Assembly (NCBI GenBank): GCA_903911145.1
Contig: CAIWCD010000048.1
Location: forward strand, 145,984-209,983
Origin: an uncultured delta proteobacterium
Lineage (GTDB): Bacteria > Myxococcota > Myxococcia > Myxococcales > 40CM-4-68-19
Length of the DNA: 64,000 bases
Reading direction: 5' to 3'
Under the pieces are notes generated by a model. The model saw only the letters and a list, made by a program, of their open reading frames with translations, searched no databases and was not told the origin of the DNA. The translations under genes and the position numbers were made by a program. Positions 44,103 through 53,241 of the stretch are shown here, one piece after another. Numbering within the stretch: position 1 is the stretch's first letter; each line of letters starts with the position of its first letter.

Positions 44103-46010
44103 TCATGGACGCCGCACGAAGGTGACGCGGAGGACCCCTTCCTCCTGCTGCAGTCGCGTCGTCGCCGGCGCGCGCAGCTCGATGCGCAACTCGACGCCGT
44201 CCGCGACCATCGAGGGAACAACGCGCTCGACGTCGCCGCCGAAGAAGCTGGTGTCGAGAGGACGGCGGTTGTTGGGAAGCGGAATCGTCGCGCCCGAGAT
44301 GCGCAGCCGCGCGCCGTGCGCATCCTCGTTCACCTCAACCTCGAGCGGGCGATCGCTGCGGATGATGACCGTCCCGCCCGCTGCAGGATGAAACCCGATG
44401 CCCGTGATGTTCGCGAGTGGCTCATGACGATGCCGCGTCGGCGCACGGGAGGCTGCGCGCGGAGTTCCCATCGCCTCGGCATGCGGCTCCGCCTGCGCGA
44501 CCGCGCTGGGAGCGGTCGGGAGCTCCGCTGGAACAACGGGAGCTGCCGGAGCCTGCGCAGCCTTCTCGCGCTCGCGCCGCGAACTCCCCGCGAGAGCAAT
44601 CGTCGGAAGCCCTGCACGTCGCTCCTCTTCGCTCTCGACGTGCTTCGCCGATTCGGCCGCACGCGCCTTCTCTTCCGCAACGCGCGCCAACTCCGCCGCA
44701 CGAGCCTTCTCTTCCGCAACGTGCGCCTGCTCGGCCGCAACGCGAGCCACCTCGGCCGCACGCGCCTTTTCTTCCGCAACGCGCGCCTGCTCGGCTGTAC
44801 GTGCCTTCGCTTCCGCTACGCGAGCCTGCTCGGCTTCACGCGCTTGCTCGTCCGCGACGCGAGCCGCCTCGGCCGCACGCGCCTTCTCTTCCGCAACGCG
44901 CGCCTGCTCGGCTGTACGCGCCTTCGCTTCCGCTACGCGGGCCTGCTCGGCTGTACGCGCCTTCGCTTCCGCTACGCGGGCCTGCTCGGCTGCACGCGCT
45001 TGCTCGGCCGCAACGCGAGCCACCTCGGCCGCACGCGCCTTCTCTTCCGCAACGCGCGCCTGCTCGGCTGTACGTGCCTTCGCTTCCGCACGCGCCTTCT
45101 CGTCCGCAACGCGCGCCTGCTCGGATGCACGCGCTTGCTCGTCCGCGACGCGAGCCTGCTCAGTCGCACGCGCCTGCTCGGCCGCACGCGCTTTCTCTTC
45201 CGCAACGCGAGACTGCTCGGTCGCACGAACCTTCGCTTCCGTAGCCCGGGCCTGTTCGGCTACACGCGCTTGCTCGTCCGCAATACGCGCCTGTTCGATC
45301 GCACGCGCCTTCTCTTCCGCAGCGCGCGCCTTCTCTTCGGCGACGCGAGCTTGCTCGGCTGCACGGGCCTGCTCTTCGGCGACGCGAGCCTGCTCGGCCG
45401 CTTGCCTCGCCGCGGCACCTGCGTCGGGCCGCGGAACAGTGGACGCATCAGCGCGCGCAAGCAGCGTCGGCGTCTGCGCAACCGTTGTCGGTGGCGTTGA
45501 GGCAATGAGCGGCGGGCGCGTCAGATGGGAGCACTCGGCTGCTGCGAGCAACTCCTCGAGCGCACGACGCGGCGGCGGCACGTGCTGCACGCGGACCGCC
45601 AGCAGGCGCCCCTCTCCGCGAACTTCAAAATCGGTCTCGCCCGCAAGCTCGATCACCACGCGCGTCGTGCGCGCGCCTGCTCGCACGGCCCCGATGCGCA
45701 GCACGGTTCCGTCCTGGATGAGCTGCTCCTGGATCGATCCGCCGAGCTCGGTGTCGGCGAAGTCGAGCACCACGCGAGGAGGAGACGAGAGCCGCATTGT
45801 CGTGAAGCTGAGCGGACGATCGGAACCCACATCGATCACCGTCGCGTCGACGTCAGCGCGCGCGTGCAGAGAGAGAAGTTGACCCTGGCGGCCTTTGTCC
45901 TGGGCCGCAACGGCCGACGGACTTGCCGCAAACGGCGCGGCAAGCGCGAGCAACATCGCAGTGAGCGCAAGCCGCCAAGCTCGCGAAGAACGCGGCTTCA
46001 GACTCGTCAT
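44103..46010 (-). CDS. Envelope protein with two AMIN-type domains and a tandem coiled coil
   Basis: The 635-aa product has a signal peptide (about 1-36) and an N-terminal AMIN-type beta-domain (about 45-150). A long Ala/Glu/Arg-rich coiled coil (about 205-460) is built from 12-13-residue units such as ARVAEEKARAAE. A Pro/Ala linker and a second AMIN-like domain follow (about 530-635, with GIGFHPAAGGTVIIRSDRP). AMIN domains target periplasmic proteins to septal peptidoglycan or secretin complexes. No amidase or secretin domain is present. The ATG at 46010 overlaps the upstream hydrolase stop (TGATG). Confidence 0.8.
   Translation of the reverse strand: MTSLKPRSSRAWRLALTAMLLALAAPFAASPSAVAAQDKGRQGQLLSLHARADVDATVIDVGSDRPLSFTTMRLSSPPRVVLDFADTELGGSIQEQLIQDGTVLRIGAVRAGARTTRVVIELAGETDFEVRGEGRLLAVRVQHVPPPRRALEELLAAAECSHLTRPPLIASTPPTTVAQTPTLLARADASTVPRPDAGAAARQAAEQARVAEEQARAAEQARVAEEKARAAEEKARAIEQARIADEQARVAEQARATEAKVRATEQSRVAEEKARAAEQARATEQARVADEQARASEQARVADEKARAEAKARTAEQARVAEEKARAAEVARVAAEQARAAEQARVAEAKARTAEQARVAEAKARTAEQARVAEEKARAAEAARVADEQAREAEQARVAEAKARTAEQARVAEEKARAAEVARVAAEQAHVAEEKARAAELARVAEEKARAAESAKHVESEEERRAGLPTIALAGSSRREREKAAQAPAAPVVPAELPTAPSAVAQAEPHAEAMGTPRAASRAPTRHRHEPLANITGIGFHPAAGGTVIIRSDRPLEVEVNEDAHGARLRISGATIPLPNNRRPLDTSFFGGDVERVVPSMVADGVELRIELRAPATTRLQQEEGVLRVTFVRRP
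44640..45410. repeat. Tandem coding repeats of the coiled coil
   Basis: This block inside the AMIN protein gene is built from imperfect repeats of 36-39 nt encoding ARVAEEKARAAE-like units. A 39-nt unit recurs nearly exactly around 44900-44990. Such repeats expand and contract by slippage, so the coiled-coil length may vary between strains. Confidence 0.85.
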
Positions 46011-47311
46011 CAGAGCGCCGCTCCACCGGCCAACGCCGGCTGCGAGACGGGCATGCGGACCGCGCTGGGCAAGGCCTGGGCGCTCTTCGCGTAGAGAATC
46101 AGCTCGCGGATCGCCTCGCAGCACTGCCGCACATCCGCGCCCATCGTCAGCTCGAGATGGCTGTTCTCGGCGACCGAGCGCCAGAGTTTGTACTCGCTGC
46201 CCGCGGCGCGCGCGACGGACGCGGTGCTGTCGCGCGAGGCGAGCCGATCGAGATCGCCATAGAGGATCGCCAGCGGCACGTCGATGTGCTTGAACCCCTC
46301 GTGATAGTCGAAGCCGTTGCGCAGGCAGCTCATGCGCCCATCGCGGATCCAGCGCGCGAACTCCTCGATCACCCGCCGCGGCTCCTTCTCTCCGCCGCGC
46401 TGCAGGAGCCACTGGATCTCCTCGTGCGCGACCCGCGAGGGATTGACGACCGAGCCCATCCGCTGCGCGAGCAACTGCAGGCGACCAAGGCGTGCGAGAT
46501 TCTTCGGTGTCGCAAGTCGAGCGAGTTTCGCCAGCATGCTGTCCATCGGGATGTGACGAAAGCGATGCCGCTCGGGAGCAGTTCCCGGCGCGGCGAGACG
46601 ATCCGCAGTGGAGGCGAGCAGACGCACGCGGCGCAGCGTCCGGGCAGCGGCGTGTCGCGCGTGATCGGCCTGCGTCGCCGCGACGAAGAGCGCATCGACG
46701 ACCGCGCCGACGACCGGAGGACCGAGATGCGCGAGCAGCCGAAGCGCCGGAAAGCCGCGCCCGAGCTCGCTTGGCGCACCGAGCGTCGCGAGCGCGAGCA
46801 GATCGTCATGCTGCGCGGCGTAACCGTAGCCGAGGATCCCGCCCATCGAATTTCCGATCAGCGAGATGCGCGCACGGCCAGTGCGCTGCTTGACGGCCTG
46901 CACGCCCGCCGGGAGATCGTCGATGAGATAGCTGTCGAGGTCCCACTCCCAATCGAGATCGCGCGGAGGAGAGCGCCCAGCAAGCGCCGCGCGTTCGATC
47001 TGCAGTTCGCGCGAGGAGAGACCGTGCCCGCGCAGTTCGAGGATGTGCACGTCCGCGCCATCGAAGAGCAGGTGCTTGACGAAGTTTCCGCAGGAGAACG
47101 CGTGGCGATTCTGGGACCAGCCCGGCACCAGCAGCAGCGGCTCATTCAAGAGCGGCTGCGCCCACGCCTGCGGCACTGGACGATAGCGCGTGATCTGCAG
47201 CACCCATCCATCCGCGGTGGGCGCGTCGTAGATCTCGCGCACGTACAGCGACTTGACGGGAACGTCGTCAAATGGCGGCGGCGCTGCGCTCAGGGACTCT
47301 CCGCGTCGCAT
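46010..47311 (-). CDS. Alpha/beta hydrolase (PHA-synthase-like architecture)
   Basis: The 433-aa product has a hydrolase fold with the nucleophile elbow GNSMGG, an oxyanion-type LLLVPGWSQNRHAF loop, the acid-type segment LAILYGDLDRLASRDS and a C-terminal His in ENSHLELTMG. A long helical cap region lies between. The overall layout resembles class III poly-3-hydroxybutyrate synthase/lipase-like proteins, but PHA synthases use Cys as nucleophile, so a hydrolase is more likely. The substrate is unknown. It sits upstream of the AMIN gene, with overlapping start and stop. Confidence 0.75.
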   Translation of the reverse strand: MRRGESLSAAPPPFDDVPVKSLYVREIYDAPTADGWVLQITRYRPVPQAWAQPLLNEPLLLVPGWSQNRHAFSCGNFVKHLLFDGADVHILELRGHGLSSRELQIERAALAGRSPPRDLDWEWDLDSYLIDDLPAGVQAVKQRTGRARISLIGNSMGGILGYGYAAQHDDLLALATLGAPSELGRGFPALRLLAHLGPPVVGAVVDALFVAATQADHARHAAARTLRRVRLLASTADRLAAPGTAPERHRFRHIPMDSMLAKLARLATPKNLARLGRLQLLAQRMGSVVNPSRVAHEEIQWLLQRGGEKEPRRVIEEFARWIRDGRMSCLRNGFDYHEGFKHIDVPLAILYGDLDRLASRDSTASVARAAGSEYKLWRSVAENSHLELTMGADVRQCCEAIRELILYAKSAQALPSAVRMPVSQPALAGGAAL

Positions 47312-47418
47312 CGGGCCGAATATCTACAAGCGGGATCGACGGGGGGCAATCTTTCAAGAGCGGGAGATGGGCGTTCGGCGTCGGGCTTTGGGAAAAGCCG
47401 CAGCTCGCACGCATCGGC

Positions 47419-48897
47419 TCACCGCGAGAGTTTTTCGGAGGGCATGGCTTCGCGAGGCCGGTTGGCGAGTGCCGCGAGCAGCTCGCCCACGAGGTAGAGC
47501 GAGCCGCAGGCGATCACTGTCCCGCTCGGCTGAGCGGCGCCCCGCGCGGCTGCGAGCGCATTCACCGATGAGTCGTAGGCGAAGCACGGCAGCGCAGGAG
47601 CAAGCTCGTAGACCTTCGCGGCGATCACCGTCGCAGGGAGCGCGCGCGGCGAATCAGGAGCGCAGAGGTGGATCGCGGCAGCGAGCGGCAAGAGCGGCGC
47701 GAGCGTCTGGGCGAGATCCTTGTCGGCAAGTGCACCGAAGACGAGCTGCAGCGGCTGTCCCGCAAACTCCTCGCGCAGCGTTCGCGCGAGCGCCTGCGCG
47801 CCATGCGGATTGTGCGCGCCATCGAGAAAGACGCTCGGCTGTGTCGCCGCGAGCTGCATCCGGCCCGGCCACTGCGCGGTCAGAAGCCCCTGCTCGACGT
47901 GCTCGGGCGACACGCGCAACCCTCGCCGCGCCGCGAGTTCGAGGAGCGCGCAGGCGAGCGCCGCGTTCTCGCGCTGGTGGTGCCCGCGCAGCGAAAGTCC
48001 GGAGCGAGAATCTCTCGCGAGCCGCTCTTCGTGCGTCGCAGGAATCGTCGCCCGCACGGTCCAGGCGCGGTTCGCGTCGCCATCCCTCGAGATCGTTTGC
48101 ATACCAACGATCTCGGAATTGCTTTGAACACCAAGCATCTCGGGCGCGATCGCGCGCAGCCCGCTCTGGTAACAGAACGGCTTCTCGTCGCGGCTCTCGA
48201 ATCGGTAATCGCGTCCCGGCCGCCACAGCAACGCGCCCGCGCGCGCCGCAGTCTCCTCAAGCACTTCCGCTGCCGCCAGGGCCTGGCCTGCGCTCGCGAC
48301 CGGAATTCCCGGTTTGATGATTCCGGCCTTCTCCGCGGCGATCTGCTCGAGCGTGTCGCCGAGATGCTGCGTGTGCTCGAGCGCAAGCGGCGCGATCGCA
48401 CAGGCGAGCGGCGAGACCACGTTCGTCGCATCAAGCCGCCCGCCGAGGCCGACCTCGATCACCATCACGTCGACCGCTTCCTGCGCGAACACGAGGAAGG
48501 CCATCAGCGTGACGAGTTCGAAGAAGGTCAGCCCATCGCCATCGGTCGCGCCTGCCGGCCCTCCGGAGCAGGCCCACGGCACGCGCGCGAGGATCTCCGC
48601 CAGCAGCGCGGCCGCGCGCTCTTCCGGGATCGGCATGCCTCCGATTCGGATTCGCTCGCAGAAGTGGACGAGATGCGGCGAGGTGTACAGCCCGGTCTTG
48701 AGCCCGGCCGCGCGCAGAGCGGACTCGGTGAACGCGCAGGTCGAGCCCTTCCCGTTCGAGCCCGCGACGTGCAGCACGGGAGCTGCGCGATGCGGCTCGC
48801 CGAGTAACGCCAGCGCATCCTCCATGCGCGCAAGGCCCAGCTTCATCCCGAAGTTGCTGCGCGCGAAGAGGGTCTGCTTGAGCTCTGAAAAATTCAT
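47419..48897 (-). CDS. folC: Folylpolyglutamate synthase / dihydrofolate synthase FolC
   Basis: FolC adds glutamate to folates. The 492-aa product starts MNFSELKQTLFARSNFGMK, with the P-loop VAGSNGKGS (residues 45-52), a YTSPHLVHFCERI segment, VIEVGLGGRLDATNVV and VFLDGAHNPHGA. A stretch of roughly 40 extra residues (GLRAIAPEMLGVQ through MQTISRDGDANRAW) contains two copies of the dispersed palindrome. The ATG at 48897 overlaps the upstream methyltransferase stop (TGATG). accD-methyltransferase-folC is an operon. Confidence 0.94.
   Translation of the reverse strand: MNFSELKQTLFARSNFGMKLGLARMEDALALLGEPHRAAPVLHVAGSNGKGSTCAFTESALRAAGLKTGLYTSPHLVHFCERIRIGGMPIPEERAAALLAEILARVPWACSGGPAGATDGDGLTFFELVTLMAFLVFAQEAVDVMVIEVGLGGRLDATNVVSPLACAIAPLALEHTQHLGDTLEQIAAEKAGIIKPGIPVASAGQALAAAEVLEETAARAGALLWRPGRDYRFESRDEKPFCYQSGLRAIAPEMLGVQSNSEIVGMQTISRDGDANRAWTVRATIPATHEERLARDSRSGLSLRGHHQRENAALACALLELAARRGLRVSPEHVEQGLLTAQWPGRMQLAATQPSVFLDGAHNPHGAQALARTLREEFAGQPLQLVFGALADKDLAQTLAPLLPLAAAIHLCAPDSPRALPATVIAAKVYELAPALPCFAYDSSVNALAAARGAAQPSGTVIACGSLYLVGELLAALANRPREAMPSEKLSR
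48091..48134. repeat. Two dispersed palindromes in folC
   Basis: The first copy is the clearest palindrome in the window: GATCGTTTG, then CATA, then CCAACGATC (48091-48112; core 48096-48107). The second core, TTTGAACACCAA, is at 48123-48134. Both lie in an insertion of the FolC protein and are in frame, read on the minus strand as IVGMQTIS and MLGVQSNS. Confidence 0.75.
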
Positions 48898-49655
48898 CAG
48901 GCCGTTGCGCGGATGACCGCGGGCGTGTTGATGCCGAACGGGCGCGCGTCGTAGCCGCCGAAGAGCTCGACCTTCGAGAAGCCCGCATCGAGGAGGAACT
49001 GCCGCAACTCGCCAGCGGTGTAGACGAGGTAGCGCAGGTGTTTCTCGACGCGCACGCCCTCGTGCAGGAACGACATCTTCGCGTGCTGCTCGCCCGCGAT
49101 CGGCTCGAACCAACGCTCGATGCGCAGCGGGCCGAAAGTGCTGTTGACCTCTTCGATGTCCTCGCTGTCGCTCGCCGCACGCGCCTCGTGATCGCGATGC
49201 ATGCACTCGATCAGAATCTGTCCACCGGGCCGCAGAGCCGCGCGGGCATTGGCCAGGAGCGCTCTCGTCATCTCGCGCGAGCCGAACGAGATCGAATTGT
49301 AGAGCAGCACCACAGCATCGAAGATCGGGCGCAGAGGAAGCTTGCCGCCGTCGGCCCTCACCCACAGCGGCTGCGCGGCATCCTCGGCGAGCACGTTGAT
49401 TCCGCGCGCACGCGCACCGCGCAGCATCGGCTCCGCGAGATCGACGCCGCACACGCGCATTCCACGGCGCTGCAACGGAACCGCGTGGCGCCCATCGCCG
49501 CAGCAGAGGTCGAGCACGCGCGAGCCCTCACGCAACGCGAGCAGCGAGACGACCGCCGCGACCTCGCTCTCCGTGCGCACGGGATGGAGCATGCCCGCAT
49601 AGAGCTCGCGGTAGCGCTCGTCGAAAAAATCGACCCAGACTTCGTAACTGCTCAC
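48897..49655 (-). CDS. Class I SAM-dependent methyltransferase
   Basis: The 252-aa product has a seven-strand methyltransferase core: SRVLDLCCGDGRHAVPL (motif I), VCGVDLAEPMLRGARARG (motif II) and FDAVVLLYNSISFG. The C-terminal half carries a beta-sheet insert with an IERWFEP segment. Substrate and target are unknown. Its stop overlaps the folC start, and its start overlaps the accD stop by 4 nt, so it is the middle gene of accD-methyltransferase-folC. Confidence 0.85.
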   Translation of the reverse strand: MSSYEVWVDFFDERYRELYAGMLHPVRTESEVAAVVSLLALREGSRVLDLCCGDGRHAVPLQRRGMRVCGVDLAEPMLRGARARGINVLAEDAAQPLWVRADGGKLPLRPIFDAVVLLYNSISFGSREMTRALLANARAALRPGGQILIECMHRDHEARAASDSEDIEEVNSTFGPLRIERWFEPIAGEQHAKMSFLHEGVRVEKHLRYLVYTAGELRQFLLDAGFSKVELFGGYDARPFGINTPAVIRATA

Positions 49656-50521
49656 CCGAGCAACTCGACGAGCTGCGCAAGCTTCGCCCGCAGCTCCTTG
49701 CGAGGCACGATCGCGTCGACCATTCCGTGCTCGAGGAGAAACTCGCTGCGCTGGAATCCCTCGGGCAGCTTCTGTCGCAGCGTCTGCTCGATCACGCGCG
49801 GGCCGGCGAATCCGATCAGCGCCTTCGGCTCGGCAAGAATCACATCGCCCAGGAAAGAGAACGAGGCCGCCACGCCGCCTGTCGTCGGATCGAGCAGCAC
49901 GGAAATGTACGGCTGCTTCACGGCCCGAAATCGCGCGAGAGCTGCAGAACTCTTCGCCATCTGCATCAGCGAGAAGATCGCCTCCTGCATGCGCGCGCCG
50001 CCCGACGCGGAGAAGACGATCGCGGGCACGCGCAACTCGGTGGCCCGCTCGAAGACGCGCGTGACCTTCTCGCCGACGACCGCGCCCATCGAGCCGCCGA
50101 GGAAGCCGAAATGGAAGGCGCCGATCGAGACATCGCGGCCGCCGATTTTTCCCGTGCCGGAGAGAAACGCCTCGTGCTCACCCGACGTGCGCGCCGAGGC
50201 CTTGAGCCGATCCTTGTATTTCTTGCTGTCGGTGAAGTTCAGCGGATCGGTGCTCTCGAGGCCGCGATCCATCTCGACGAACGTGCCCTCGTCGAGGACC
50301 AGAGAGAGCCGCTGCCGCACGCCCATCGGGAAGTGGTGGTCGCACTTCGGGCAGCAGGAGAGAGCCTTCTCGACATCGCCCTTGAAGACGATCTCCTCGC
50401 AGCCGTCGCACTTGATCCAGAGCCCCTCCATGCGCGCGCGCTTGTCGGGCGTCGGCAGCTTGCGCGAGGGAACTTTCTGGTACCAGGCGGCAACGCCGCT
50501 CGTCTTTGGATCGCCGGTCAT
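49652..50521 (-). CDS. accD: Acetyl-CoA carboxylase carboxyltransferase subunit beta
   Basis: AccD is the beta subunit of the carboxyltransferase that makes malonyl-CoA. The 289-aa product has an N-terminal Cys4 zinc ribbon (WIKCDGCEEIVF and SCCPKCDHHF) and the crotonase-fold domain with FFSASGGARMQEAIFSLMQM and VLLDPTTGGVAASF. It lies 10 nt after the mechanosensitive channel gene, and overlaps the methyltransferase by 4 nt. Confidence 0.97.
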   Translation of the reverse strand: MTGDPKTSGVAAWYQKVPSRKLPTPDKRARMEGLWIKCDGCEEIVFKGDVEKALSCCPKCDHHFPMGVRQRLSLVLDEGTFVEMDRGLESTDPLNFTDSKKYKDRLKASARTSGEHEAFLSGTGKIGGRDVSIGAFHFGFLGGSMGAVVGEKVTRVFERATELRVPAIVFSASGGARMQEAIFSLMQMAKSSAALARFRAVKQPYISVLLDPTTGGVAASFSFLGDVILAEPKALIGFAGPRVIEQTLRQKLPEGFQRSEFLLEHGMVDAIVPRKELRAKLAQLVELLG

Positions 50522-50531
50522 TCGCGCTCCT

Positions 50532-52505
50532 CTACTCTTCGTCGTCGAGACCGAAGAAGGTCTGGATACCAGCGAGGATGCGGCTGCGCTCGGCAGCGAC
50601 GCGCCCTGGCCGATCGTCGGGACCGAGGTTGTCGCGCACCGACTGGAGCTGCACGCGCCTCTTCGCCATCACCGCGCTGATGCTCTCCGTCAGCTCGGGC
50701 CGGTTCTTGACGAGCTGGTGGAACATGTCGCGATCGATCCGGTAGCACTCGACGTCGGTCGCCGCCGAGATGGTCGCCGTGCGCGGCTCGCCCGTCATCA
50801 CGCCCATCTCTCCGAACACATCGGGCGCGGAGAGGCGCGCGACGAGTTTCTCGAGCGGCGGCTCATCTGCGCGCGAGACCTTCACGCGCACCTCGGCCTG
50901 CCCCTTCGTCAGCACGTAGAGCCAGTGCGCCACCGCGCCCTGCCGCGTGATCACCTCGCCGCGGCTGAACGGCGCCATCCGCATGCGCCGCGCGAGTTCG
51001 AGTCGCTCCTCGTGGTCGAGGCACTGCAGCATCTCGATCGCCTCGAGGACAGAGACGCGCACTGCAATCTCGCGCGCCTCCTTGCGCTCCTTGTGCTCCT
51101 TGTCGTCGTTCGAGATGAAGAGCGCGGCGCCCGGAAGCGCGAGTGGAATCTGCGCACGCTTGAGGGCCGCGAAGATGCGCACGCGCACCGCGCTGTTGGT
51201 CGAATCGCGCGCGCCTTGATCGGTGAGCCAATAGCGCACGCCGTAGGTCGCCGTCCCGTCGATCGAGCCCGGCTGGCCGAGGTCGAGGCAGAGGCAGGTC
51301 GGGGCCGGCTCGGTCGCCACGCGCACGATGGGCGCGGACTGCAGCGCATCGTCCACGGCACGCAGCACATCCTCTGGCGGGAATCGATAGTCGACGTGGA
51401 AGTAGATCCATTCGCGGTGCTGGCGCGGATGATCCTCCTTCTGCCCGAGCACCTGGATCTGCTCTCCGAGCAGTGACGCGTTCGCGAGAATGAGCGTGTC
51501 CCAGTTGGTCGTCTCGAGCACCGTCGAGCGCCAGCGAATCGCCTTCACCTTGCCCTGCTGCCCATCGCGAAGCTGCAGCCAGTCGCCGACCTTGATGCTG
51601 TCGTCGATCTGCAGCGCGACCCCGCCAATCACGTTCGCGAGCGTCGCCTGCAGCGAGAGGCCGAGGACTGCCGTGACGACAGCGGAGGTCGCGACGATGC
51701 TGGAGAGATCGAAACCGGCGCGATGGATGATGGCGACGAACGTGAGCAGGTAGACGCCGCCGACGGCGAGCGCGCGATAGATGTCCGGAAGCTCGATGCT
51801 GGCCGCGGTGAGCGCGAGATCGAACAGAAGAATGGAGAGGACATCGACGACCGCGAGCACTTCGCAGACGTCGGCGAGAAACCAGGTGCGGCGGCTCCAA
51901 CCCTCCGCACCGACACCATGGAGAAGCGCGGCGACGCAGAACGCACCGACGTAGCAGGCGACGTAGAGCGTCGCTCGCCCGAGCCGCCGCCGCTTCTTCG
52001 GCACCAGCCGGTTCACCAGCAGCGCAAGGAAGGTGATGATCCCGATCAGGATCGGCGGGGTCCAGGGCGAGGCGTAGCCCAACAGCGTGCGGGCCCGCGC
52101 ATCAGGTGCAGGGAACGCGGCGCCGTCCTTGAGCACCGGATCGACGACCGCCGCATGACCTGCAGGCGAAGAGGCAAACGCTGTCGTCGCCGCTGCAGCC
52201 CCGGCCGCGACGGCGATGGTGGCACCGGACGTATTGGAGCTCACCGCGCCAGCGACGGCCGCGTGCTCCCGCTCGTCTCGGCTGTCGGCCTGAGGATGCG
52301 CCTGCTCGGTCGTCGTGCGATCTGCGGCCTGCGCATCGACCTGGGCGACGCGCTGATCGTTCGCAGCAGCCGAGGCCCCGGTCTCATGCTGGACGTCTGC
52401 GCGCGCGCCGGTGGCGAGGAGCGCGCACAAGGAGGCGAACAGCAATCGCGAGAAGCGCCGCGGGCGGCGCGCACTGTCAAATCGAGTAGACGTCGTCGAG
52501 CTCAC
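50532..52505 (-). CDS. MscS-type mechanosensitive channel with C-terminal cyclic-nucleotide-binding domain
   Basis: The 657-aa product is predicted to open under membrane tension and to be modulated by cNMP. A signal peptide (about 15-37) and an Ala/Asp-rich spacer precede TM helices (about 145-280). An MscS core follows, with LGLSLQATLANVIGGVALQ and GDWLQLRDGQQGKVKAIRWR. The C-terminal cNMP domain (about 510-610) carries a phosphate-binding cassette (FGEMGVMTGEPRTATI) with the key Glu and Arg. Its start overlaps the phosphodiesterase gene by 29 nt. It is the first effector of the cyclic-nucleotide module. Confidence 0.88.
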   Translation of the reverse strand: MSSTTSTRFDSARRPRRFSRLLFASLCALLATGARADVQHETGASAAANDQRVAQVDAQAADRTTTEQAHPQADSRDEREHAAVAGAVSSNTSGATIAVAAGAAAATTAFASSPAGHAAVVDPVLKDGAAFPAPDARARTLLGYASPWTPPILIGIITFLALLVNRLVPKKRRRLGRATLYVACYVGAFCVAALLHGVGAEGWSRRTWFLADVCEVLAVVDVLSILLFDLALTAASIELPDIYRALAVGGVYLLTFVAIIHRAGFDLSSIVATSAVVTAVLGLSLQATLANVIGGVALQIDDSIKVGDWLQLRDGQQGKVKAIRWRSTVLETTNWDTLILANASLLGEQIQVLGQKEDHPRQHREWIYFHVDYRFPPEDVLRAVDDALQSAPIVRVATEPAPTCLCLDLGQPGSIDGTATYGVRYWLTDQGARDSTNSAVRVRIFAALKRAQIPLALPGAALFISNDDKEHKERKEAREIAVRVSVLEAIEMLQCLDHEERLELARRMRMAPFSRGEVITRQGAVAHWLYVLTKGQAEVRVKVSRADEPPLEKLVARLSAPDVFGEMGVMTGEPRTATISAATDVECYRIDRDMFHQLVKNRPELTESISAVMAKRRVQLQSVRDNLGPDDRPGRVAAERSRILAGIQTFFGLDDEE

Positions 52506-53241
52506 AGACTTGAAGGTAGTCCTTCCCCATCGCCGCGACGGCCTGCTTCAGCTCGGCCGAGACAGACGGCTTGAGGTGGTAGAGATAGATCTGCGCGCCG
52601 CGCCGGTCGAGCTTCTCGAGCTCCGCACAGAGCGTGCTTGGCGTCAGATGGCCGGAGAGATCCGCGAGCCACTGCATCGAATCGGGGAAGCTCAGCTCGA
52701 CGAAGACGGCCTTCAGATTCGGCGTCGCGTTGATCGATTTCCAGAGCTCTTCGGTCGGCCCGGTGTCGCCGCTGAACGCGACCGCACCCTGCGCCGTCTC
52801 TAGAATATACCCCACTGAAGATACGGGGTGATGGACGGGGATCGCCGTCACCTGCATCCCCTGCAGCGCGAACTTCGTGCGCAGCGGGATCTGCTCGAAG
52901 GCGATCGATGGCGCCTGCGTCGAAGGGATGGCGCGGAAGTCCGGCCAGAGGCGGTTGTTGAAGACGTCCTCACCGAGGCACCGCAGCGTCTCGTCGGGGC
53001 CGTGCACGCGCACGGGCGTCTCGCGCCGACCGACGAGCAGATCGGTCATCAGCGGCAGATCCTTCACGTGATCGAAGTGGCTGTGCGTGAGCAGGATGTC
53101 GTCGATCGCGAGGATCTCCTCGAGTTCGAGCACAGAGGTGATCGAGCCGCCATCGAGGCAGAGCTTGTCGTCGATGAGGAAGCAGGTCGTGCGGTGGTGG
53201 GGAAGCTCGCCACCGTGGCAGCCGAGAACGCGGATCTTCAC
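52477..53241 (-). CDS. Cyclic-nucleotide phosphodiesterase, class II metallo-beta-lactamase-fold
   Basis: The 254-aa product hydrolyses 3',5'-cyclic nucleotides. It starts MKIRVLGCHGGELPHHRTTC and carries the metal-binding HSHFDH motif (in DDILLTHSHFDHVKDL), a later VHHPVSSVGYIL, and GDTGPTEE. Together these fit the class II (CpdP/PDE1-type) phosphodiesterases, not plain beta-lactamases. The start overlaps the Crp-like gene stop by 4 nt, while its end overlaps the channel by 29 nt. It probably resets cAMP made by the cyclase two genes upstream. Confidence 0.88.
   Translation of the reverse strand: MKIRVLGCHGGELPHHRTTCFLIDDKLCLDGGSITSVLELEEILAIDDILLTHSHFDHVKDLPLMTDLLVGRRETPVRVHGPDETLRCLGEDVFNNRLWPDFRAIPSTQAPSIAFEQIPLRTKFALQGMQVTAIPVHHPVSSVGYILETAQGAVAFSGDTGPTEELWKSINATPNLKAVFVELSFPDSMQWLADLSGHLTPSTLCAELEKLDRRGAQIYLYHLKPSVSAELKQAVAAMGKDYLQVCELDDVYSI

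Noticed and set aside
43227-45500. Long plus-strand open frame rich in repeated Leu/Arg-type units
   Set aside because: It is the antisense shadow of the lptD and AMIN genes; the repeats come from the coiled coil on the minus strand.
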